Source: Methylobacterium ajmalii | GTDB taxonomy: Bacteria > Pseudomonadota > Alphaproteobacteria > Rhizobiales > Beijerinckiaceae | DNA length: 48,842 nucleotides | Direction of reading: 5' to 3' | Assembly (NCBI RefSeq): GCF_016613415.1 | Contig: NZ_JACWCT010000117.1 | Span: 1 to 48,842 of the forward strand | Shown here: positions 39,076 to 46,400 of the stretch, one piece after another | Layout: the number at the start of each line of letters is the position of its first letter | Position numbering within the stretch: position 1 is the stretch's first letter | The notes under the pieces: model-generated | Databases searched by the model: none | Seen by the model: only the letters and a program-made list of their open reading frames with translations | What the model was told of the DNA's origin: nothing | Program-made: the position numbers and the translations under genes

Positions 39076-40245
39076 TCAGAAATCGATGGCCGCGAAGAAC
39101 ACCGCGAAGAGTCCATCGAGGACGATGACCATGAAGATAGACTTGACGACTGAGGCAGTGACGTGGCGGCCGAGCGATTCGGCCGAACCCTCGACCAGGA
39201 ATCCCTCCACCGAGGCGATGATGCCGATGATCAGCGCCATGAACGGCGCCTTGATCAGGCCGATCAGGACGTGGCGCAGCCCGATCGCGTTCTGGAGCCG
39301 GAACGCGAAGGCCTCGAGGGAGAGCCCGCCATAGAGCCAGGAGGTCAGCGCGCCGCCTGCGAGCGCCGCGAGGTCCGCCAGGAAGGCCAGCATCGGCAGC
39401 GCCACCATCAGGGCGATGATCCGCGGGACGATCAGGATCTCGATCGGGTCGAGGCCCATGACGCGCAGGGCATCGACCTCCTCGCGCATCCGCATCGAGC
39501 CGATCTCGGCCGTGAAGGCCGAGCCGGAGCGCCCCGCCACCATGATCGAGGTCAGCAGCACCCCGAGCTCGCGCAGCGACAGGATGCCGATCATGTTGAC
39601 GACGTAGCTCTGGGCACCGAAGCGCTGGAGCTGGATGATGCCCTGCTGGGTGACGATGCAGCCGACCAGGAAGGCGATCAGCATGATGATCGGCGCGCCG
39701 CGGAGCGCGATCTGCTCGACCTGGTTGATGAGCGCCGGGCCGCGGAAGCTGCGCGGCCGGGCGAGCACCCGCAGGCAGCCCGCCACCACCTCGCCCAGAA
39801 AGGCGAGGCCGGCGAGCCCCTGATGGCCGAGGCTGCGCACGCCCGAGCCCAGGTTCGCCACCGGATCGAGGGGGTGGAAGCGCCGGGCGCGCGCCGACGG
39901 CGCGGCCTCCCGGTAGGCGACCTCGCGCAGCAGGATCAGGTGCTCGGGCGAGGCCCCCGCATAGGCCGTGCCGTTGGGCAGGGCCGCGCGGGTGCGCTCC
40001 AGCACCCAGGCGCCGAGCGTGTCGAGGCGCGACAGGCCGGAGAGATCGATGATCAGGGGTGCGCCGGCGGCGCCGGCCAGCATCGCGGCGGCGGCGCCCT
40101 CGACGGCGGGCGCCTGGTCGGCGGTCCAGCGGCCGGTGAGGCGCGCGGCGAGGCCGTCGCGGACGCGCTCGAGCGCGGCGTGGGCCGGTTCGGCCCCCCG
40201 CGTCATCGGTTCGGTCGGCACGGGCCGGCCTCCCTCGTTCGCCAC
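39076..40245 (-). CDS. MlaE-type ABC permease fused to an N-terminal STAS domain
   Basis: A 389-residue protein. The first about 120 residues resemble an MlaB-like STAS domain (PLIIDLSGLSRLDTLGAWVL), and the rest is an MlaE permease with RGAPIIMLIAFLVGCIVTQQ, then RELGVLLTSIMVAGRSGSAF, EEVDALRVMGLDPIEILIVP and about five membrane helices. The fusion places MlaB and MlaE functions in one chain. The GTG at 40245 is preceded by GAGGGG and gives a good start; GTG at 40221 and ATG at 40206 are alternatives. First gene of the Mla-like operon; MlaA and MlaC are not in the window. Confidence 0.9.
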   Translation of the reverse strand: MANEGGRPVPTEPMTRGAEPAHAALERVRDGLAARLTGRWTADQAPAVEGAAAAMLAGAAGAPLIIDLSGLSRLDTLGAWVLERTRAALPNGTAYAGASPEHLILLREVAYREAAPSARARRFHPLDPVANLGSGVRSLGHQGLAGLAFLGEVVAGCLRVLARPRSFRGPALINQVEQIALRGAPIIMLIAFLVGCIVTQQGIIQLQRFGAQSYVVNMIGILSLRELGVLLTSIMVAGRSGSAFTAEIGSMRMREEVDALRVMGLDPIEILIVPRIIALMVALPMLAFLADLAALAGGALTSWLYGGLSLEAFAFRLQNAIGLRHVLIGLIKAPFMALIIGIIASVEGFLVEGSAESLGRHVTASVVKSIFMVIVLDGLFAVFFAAIDF

Positions 40246-40312
40246 AGATCCCCTCGGGCCGGTCCTATACCCCGGCCTGCTAACAATTCGCAAACCATCG
40301 GAGCCGGCGGGC

Positions 40313-41479
40313 TCACCGCCGCGCCGCCCGCGCTGCCGCGAGCGTGAAGACGAGGCCGAGGCCCGCCACCGGCAGCATCAGCCCGAAAGCGAGCGTCCCG
40401 CCGCCGGCCCGGTAGGCCGCGCCGCTCGCGAGCGTGGCGGAGGCCGAGGCGAGGGCGGCGCAGGCGGCGTAGGCCCCTTGCGCGGCGCCGCGGCCGCCCT
40501 CGGGGGCGAGGCGCGACAGGGCCGCCATGACGCCGAGCTGCGTCGCCCCGAAGGTGAGGGCGTGCAGGGCCTGGAGCGGAAGGACCAGGGCCGGCAGGCC
40601 GGCGGCAGCGAGGAGCCCGCCCCAGCGCAGGAGCGCGGCGAGCGCCCCCAGGGCGAGCAGACGGAACGGCGCGTCGCGCAAGTACGGGACGCGTCCGGCG
40701 ACCGCGAAGAACCCGATCTCGGCGACGACGCCGACGCCCCAGGCGATCCCGGTCTCGGCCGGCGACAGGCCGAGGCCGACCCAGTGGATCGAGCCGAAGG
40801 CGTAGACGGCGGCGTGGCTCGCCTGGATCGCCGCGCCGGCCGCGATGGCGAGCCACAGGGCGGCGGGCAGGCGCACCCGGCCGGCGGCACGGCGGGCCGG
40901 AGCGGACGCGGTCTCGCGGCGCAGCAGCAGCACGGCGCCGCAGGCGGAGACGAGCTCGAGGGCCGCGAGGAAGCCCGGGATGCCGCCCGTGCCGACGAGG
41001 CCGAGGAGCCAGCCGCCGAGGAGCGTCGCGGCCAGGAAGCCGAGCGAGCCGCCGAGCCGGATCCGGGCATAGTCGAGCCCCGGCCGGCGCCGCACCGCGG
41101 CGAGGCTCTGGTAGTCGAGGCAGGGCACGAGCGACGCGCCGGCGACGGCGTTGAGGACGATCACCCCGGCGAGCGCAAGCCAGGACAGGGAGGCCGCGAG
41201 CGGCATCAGGGCCCAGGTCGCGGCGAGGCCGAGGCTGCCGGCCACCATCAGGGTGCGGGGCGGCACGCCCCGGTCGATCAAGCCGACGAGCGGCGCGGTC
41301 GCGACGATCCGCACCAGGATCGGCAGGGCGACGAGGGCCCCGATCAGCTCGGGCCCGAGCCCGAGGCCGGCGAGCCAGAGCGGCAGGAACGGCATCGCCA
41401 CGCCGATTCCGGCGAAGACCGCCGCGTAGAGCAGGGCGAGGCGCAGGCCGTCGCGGGGGGAGGGCGGGGGGACCGTCAC
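40313..41479 (-). CDS. MFS transporter (HcaT/MFS_1-like)
   Basis: A 388-residue inner-membrane protein with twelve predicted helices. The N terminus (LALLYAAVFAGIGVAMPFLP, then LWLAGLGLGPELIGALVALP) and the loop between helices 2 and 3 (LIDRGVPPRTLMVAGS) fit the MFS group near the phenylpropionate permease HcaT. The central loop is Arg/Ala-rich. The substrate is unknown. The GTG at 41479 is preceded by AAAGG at proper spacing; the open frame beyond it to 42085 is antisense to the CheZ-like gene. It may be read together with the Mla genes 68 bases downstream. Confidence 0.86.
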   Translation of the reverse strand: MTVPPPSPRDGLRLALLYAAVFAGIGVAMPFLPLWLAGLGLGPELIGALVALPILVRIVATAPLVGLIDRGVPPRTLMVAGSLGLAATWALMPLAASLSWLALAGVIVLNAVAGASLVPCLDYQSLAAVRRRPGLDYARIRLGGSLGFLAATLLGGWLLGLVGTGGIPGFLAALELVSACGAVLLLRRETASAPARRAAGRVRLPAALWLAIAAGAAIQASHAAVYAFGSIHWVGLGLSPAETGIAWGVGVVAEIGFFAVAGRVPYLRDAPFRLLALGALAALLRWGGLLAAAGLPALVLPLQALHALTFGATQLGVMAALSRLAPEGGRGAAQGAYAACAALASASATLASGAAYRAGGGTLAFGLMLPVAGLGLVFTLAAARAARR

Positions 41480-41633
41480 GGAAACCTTTGGGCGGCGGGA
41501 CCGAATCAGCCGCCCCGGGGCGGGCCTGGCGTAAGCCGCCGTTAACGCCGGGATGTCAAGCCTTAACGACGACACGCCTGATCGGGCGACGCCATGCCGG
41601 CCGATCCGGCGGGCGATTGACAGGGCAGGTGAG

Positions 41634-42509
41634 ATGGCCGGGACTCCTTCGCTCCCCATGCCGCGGGAAGAGTACGACGTCATCGAGGGCGCGATGCTGG
41701 AGACCGCGCGCGGGCGCTGGTTCCTCGGCGAGTTCGCGCGGCGCAACCGCCACGCCGATACCGACGTGCTGCTCCAGGCGATCGGCCGGATCGAGACCGT
41801 CGTCACGGCCGAGCGCGGCCCGCCCGGGATGGAGCGCCTGCGCTTCGACCTGATCGAGATGGCGAAGGCGATCAGCCGCACCAAGTCCGAGATCGCGGCG
41901 ATCCATACGCCCGACCACGACCAGAGCCAGCTCGGCGCCGCCTCCGAGGCCCTCGACGGCATCGTGCGCACCACCGAGCGCGCCACCTCCGACATCCTGC
42001 AGGCCGCCGAGGAGGTCCAGGAGGTCGCCTGGACCCTGCGCGAGACCGGCGCCGAGAGCGCCGTCTGCGACCGCCTCGACCACAACGCGACGCAGATCTA
42101 CACCGCCTGCTCGTTCCAGGACCTGACGGCGCAGCGCACCAGCCGCATCGTCAACACCCTGCGCTACCTCGAGCAGCGCCTGATCGCGATGATCGAGATC
42201 TGGGCCAGCGAGGACGATCCGCCGGCCCAGGCCGGGCAGCGCGCCGAGATGCCCGAGACCGCCCTCGACCAGGACGACGTCGACGAGATCGTCGCGACCG
42301 GGCGGGGCAGGGGACGGGAGGCCGACGCGGAGGAGGCCGAGCCCGCGCCGCGGCTGCGCCTCGTCGAGCCCGCGCTCGCCGACGACGACATCGCCTTCGT
42401 GCCGGTGCGCGAGGAGGCGGCCCCTGTCGACGAGACGGTCGACCTCGCGGACGCCTTTGCCGAGATCGACGACCTCGCGGTCAACGAGAAGCTCGCCCGC
42501 TTCACCTGA
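41634..42509 (+). CDS. CheZ-like protein phosphatase
   Basis: A 291-residue acidic helical protein. The diagnostic CheZ-family segment is YTACSFQDLTAQRTSRIVNT (about 160-179), corresponding to the CheY-P-dephosphorylating region (C-x-FQD-x-x-x-Q-R), followed by LRYLEQRLIAMIEIW. The long helices around it fit the four-helix bundle. The C-terminal 80 residues are very acidic and end in NEKLARFT. CheZ removes phosphate from CheY; no other chemotaxis gene is in the window, so the target could be a different response regulator. The ATG at 41634 (with GGTGAG upstream) was chosen; ATG at 41658 is also possible. Confidence 0.8.
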   Translation: MAGTPSLPMPREEYDVIEGAMLETARGRWFLGEFARRNRHADTDVLLQAIGRIETVVTAERGPPGMERLRFDLIEMAKAISRTKSEIAAIHTPDHDQSQLGAASEALDGIVRTTERATSDILQAAEEVQEVAWTLRETGAESAVCDRLDHNATQIYTACSFQDLTAQRTSRIVNTLRYLEQRLIAMIEIWASEDDPPAQAGQRAEMPETALDQDDVDEIVATGRGRGREADAEEAEPAPRLRLVEPALADDDIAFVPVREEAAPVDETVDLADAFAEIDDLAVNEKLARFT

Positions 42510-42648
42510 GCGACGGCGCCGCACCCTCTCGACACGCGGCCGTCAGCCTCTCGGCGAGAGCCCGCCTCTCGCGGCGGGTGCGCTGCCCTCGCGGCGCCAC
42601 GATCGCCGCGCAGGGAGCCCGCGCCCCCGCTCCCCATCCCAGGCCGCG

Positions 42649-43089
42649 ATGTCCCTGCATCTCCTCAAGCTCTGCGTCGGCTGCGAGTCCATCGCCGATC
42701 TCGAGGAGTGGATCGCCGCGCGCCGGGCCGAGGCCCTGCGCCAGGGCCGCCCGCCCGAGCAGGCCCACATCACCCGCATGGTGCCCAAGCGCGGCGACGA
42801 GATCGTCGGCACCGGCTCGCTCTACTGGGTGATCCGCGGTCTCATCGCCTGCCGCCAGCCGGTGCTGGCGATCCGCCCGTTCACCGACGCCGAGGGCGTC
42901 GGCCGCTGCCGCCTCGTCCTCGACCCGGCGGTGACACCGGTCGAGCCCCGGCCGTGCCGCCCGTTCCAGGGCTGGCGCTACCTCGCCCCCGCCGACGCCC
43001 CGCGCGACATTTCCCGGAGCGCCGCCGGCGACCTCGCGGCGATGCCGGAATCGATGCGGCGGGAACTGGCCTCGCTCGGGCTGCTCTGA
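42649..43089 (+). CDS. DUF1489-family protein
   Basis: A 146-residue protein of the alphaproteobacterial DUF1489 family: MSLHLLKLCVGCESIADLEE (1-20), THMTR-like HITRMVPKR, LYWVIRGLIACRQPVLAI and RPFQGWRYLAPADAPRD. The family function is not known. Start at 42649 is the family-typical one; the open frame from 42457 overlaps the CheZ-like gene. It follows that gene by 139 bases, possibly co-transcribed. Confidence 0.87.
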   Translation: MSLHLLKLCVGCESIADLEEWIAARRAEALRQGRPPEQAHITRMVPKRGDEIVGTGSLYWVIRGLIACRQPVLAIRPFTDAEGVGRCRLVLDPAVTPVEPRPCRPFQGWRYLAPADAPRDISRSAAGDLAAMPESMRRELASLGLL

Positions 43090-43462
43090 CGAAACGCCGA
43101 CGGCCGTGGACGCACGTCATCGATCCCGGCCCCGCCGGTCCGATCGGGCAGGGCCTTCACCGCGAGATTCGATCCGAAGCACGGCCAGCGTCGCGCCTCC
43201 CGACGGATCGTCGGCGCGACGCGAGGCCCGCGCCGTCGAAGCCCCACCGGCGCCGACCGCACCCGCGGCGGTGTCCGGCCGTCTCGCGGGCGGGCACGGA
43301 GCCATCGGCGGCCGCAGTGTCGGCGAACGCCACGATCGATTTTCCCCGAGGCCACATCGCCGGCTAGCGCGAATCCCAAGGACCGAATCCCGACGAAAAA
43401 GACCCCTCCGACCCGGGTAAGGGCCGGAGGGGTCTGTTCGCATCGGAACGGGAGGGGGCGCG
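43090..43462. other. Intergenic region between DUF1489 and the giant repeat protein
   Basis: About 370 bases between convergent genes. It has several short open frames on both strands without family resemblance. The only clear element is the terminator hairpin at 43391-43435. A decayed gene cannot be excluded. Confidence 0.5.
43391..43435 (-). terminator. Rho-independent terminator of the giant repeat protein gene
   Basis: AGACCCCTCCG (43400-43410) and CGGAGGGGTCT (43425-43435) form a perfect 11-bp stem with a 14-base loop. On the minus strand it is followed directly by TTTTTCG, the classical intrinsic-terminator form, 27 bases after the stop at 43463. This is the clearest terminator in the window. 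Confidence 0.9.
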
Positions 43463-46400
43463 TCAGGCGCCCTCGAACCGTCCGCTGGCATGGGCGAGCA
43501 TCGTGTAGACCTTGCCGCTCTCCGAGGTGAGGTAGGCGTTGGCCCGGCGCGGGTCCTGGTCGGTGCGGGAGACCTCGCCGAGCAGGCGTTCGAACTCCCG
43601 CACGTAGTGGTCGACGGTCCGGCGGAAATCCGGCTCGGCGCGATAGCGGCGATGGATCTCGTCGAAGGTCCGCTGGCCCTCCGCCGTGTAGAGGCGGCGG
43701 GTGAACAGGTTGGTCTCGCCGCGCCGGTAGCGCTCCCACAGGTCGACCGCGGCCGGGTGCTCGATCATCCGGGCGATGTTGCTCGAGATCGAGTCGATCG
43801 CCGCGGCGCCCGCGTCGTCGGCGGACCCACCGGCCTTGGCCGTCGCGGCCGATCCGATCGCCGATCCCTTGCCCTTCTCGCCGGCCTTGTCCCCGCTCCT
43901 GGCGAGCGGCGGCACGTCCTCGTCGTCGTCCAGGGAGGCGCGCGAGAGGAGGTCGGAGAGCCAGCCGCCGGAGCCGTTGCGGCCTTGAGCGTCGCCGCCG
44001 GTGCGGGCCGCAGCCTGCGGCGCGGCCGGACGGTTCTGCCCCGCCGGGGCCTTGCCGGCGTCGGCCGACGACCGGGCCGTCGCGACCGGCGGCTTGACGG
44101 CGGGCGCCTGGGCCTTGGCCGGCGGAGCCGCCGGCTTGGGAGCCTGCGCCGGAGCTTGGGCCGAAGCTTCGGCCGCGGGCGTCGCGGCCTGCACCGGCGC
44201 CTTGGCGACGGTCGGCTGCGGCCGCGGGGCCGCTGCGACCGGAGCCGCGGGCTTCGGTGCCGACACCGCCGGGGCGGCGGCCGAGGCGGAGCGGCCGGCC
44301 TCGGCGACGCGGGGCTGCGTCACGTCGACCGAACGCGGCGAGCGCTGGACCAGGGCCGAGAGCTCGTTCAGCGCCTTGATCTGCTCGGCCACCACCCGGC
44401 GCATCTCGCCGGTGGCGTCCTGGGCCTCCTGGGGGATGGAGGTCACGCCGCGCTGCAGGTCGCCGCGGATCTCCTCCAGGGTCTGGCGGATCTCGCCCGC
44501 CATGGCGCGCATCGACTCGACCGTGCCCTGGAAGCGCTCGGCGGCATCGCCGAAGGCGGTCCGCATCTCGCCCGAGGCGCCCGCCACGGCCTGGCGGACC
44601 GTCTCGGCCGCCCGCTCGCCCTCCTGGCCGGTGCCGGCGCGCAGGCGCTCGAACGCCTCCGTCACCGCGCTGCCGGCCTGGCGGGCGCCGGTCTCGATCT
44701 CGCGGCCGAGCGCCTGGGTGCGGGCCTCGATCGTCTTCAGGGTCGCCTCGACCCGGGCGCCGACGCCCTCGGTGGCGGCCGCGAGGGCTGCCGAGCGGGC
44801 GTCGATGCTGCCCAGCAGGGTGTCGATCTCGGCCCGGCGCTCGCCGAGCGCGGCGCTCACCCGGCCCTCGGCGCCTTCCAGGGCGCCGGTGGCGGCGGTG
44901 AGGTCGCCGATATGCTGGCGGGCGGTCTCGGTCAGGGCCTTGCCGCGGGCGTCCAGCGTCGCGGCGAGGCCCGCGGCCTGGCGCAGGGCCCCGGTCGCCG
45001 CGCCCTGGAGCGCGCCGACCTGCTCGGCGACCCGGTCCGAGGCCTTGGCCGTCTCGGCCGCGATCTCGGAGAGCGCCGCCTGGATCTCCTGCACCCGGCC
45101 CGACAGCCCGCCCTCGATCGCCGAGAAGCTCTCGTCCGAACGGCCGATCAGCTCCTGCAGCGCGCCGCTGGCCGCCTCGATGCGGCCGACCAGACCGCCG
45201 AGCTCGCCGCCCAGCCGCTGGTTGACCCGGTTGAGGGCCTCGACCGCCCGGGCCGCGCCCTCGTCGGCCGACCGGCGCAGGGTCTCGGCCGCCTCGCGGG
45301 AGAGGGCCGCCAGGGCCTCGGCCCGCTCGGCGAGGAGCACGGCCGCACCGCCCATCCCCTCGGTCACCGCCCGCTCCAGCGCCTCGCTGCGCTCGGCCAG
45401 GACCGAGACCAGCTCGCTGCCGGGGCCCTCGACCAGGCCGCGCAGCTGCGCCACCTGGCGGTCGAGCCCGTCGACCGTCTCGCCGCTCGCCGCCAGCGCC
45501 GCCACCAGGGCGTTGCCGCGCTGGTCGATGGTCCGGTGCAGCGAGGCGGTGGTCGCCTCGAGGCGCTGGCCGAGCGCGCCGCCGCGCTCGTCGACGATCT
45601 GGCGCAGGGCCTCGACCCGCTCGGCGAGGTCGCGGTTGAGCTCGCCGCCGCGGCCGTCGATCGCTTCGGACAGCTCCTTGGCGGTCTCGGCGAGCGCCCG
45701 GGTGAGGGTGGTGCCGCGCTGGTCGATCAGCGTCGCGAAGGCCGCGGCGCGGCGGTCGAAGCCCGAGCCGAGCTGGGCGCTGCGCTCGTCCATCGCCGCC
45801 GCGAGGGCCGCGGCGCGCTCCTGCACGGCCGCCGCGAGGGCCGCGGAGCGCTCGTCCATGACGCCGTGCAGGTTCGCGACCCGCTCGTCGAGGGCGGCGG
45901 TGAGGGCCGCCGTGCGGGCGTCGACCAGGGCCGCGTAGGCGTCGCTGCGGTCGTCGAAGGCGTCGGCGAGCGCCTCGCCGCGGGACGCCACCAGGGCCGC
46001 GAAGGCGCGCATCCGGCCGTCGATGCGGGCCGTGAAGGCGGCCGAGCGCTCGTCGACGCTGCCCGACAGGGCCTCGGTGCGGGCCTGCATCAGGGCGGCG
46101 AGCTCCGCCGCCTTGGCGTCGACCAGGGCGCCGAAGGCGTGCGCCCGCTCGTCGACGGTACCGCCGAGGAGCGCGAGCCCGTTCTGCAGGCGGTCGGACA
46201 CCGCCTCGCCGCCGGCCTCGAGCTGGCGGGAGAGGGCCTCGACCTGCCCGCCGAGCACCGCGTCGAGGGCGGCGCGGCTGCGCTCGAGGGCGGAGGACAG
46301 CTCCGCCACCCGGTCGTCGAGCAGGGCGGTGAGCGCCGCGCCGCGGCCATCGAAGGTCTCGGCGAGGTCGGCGTTGCGGGAATCCAGCAGGCCGGCCAGC

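Noticed and set aside
43106..43491. Small open frames on both strands between DUF1489 and the giant protein
   Set aside because: They overlap one another and the terminator hairpin, lack ribosome-binding sites and resemble no family.
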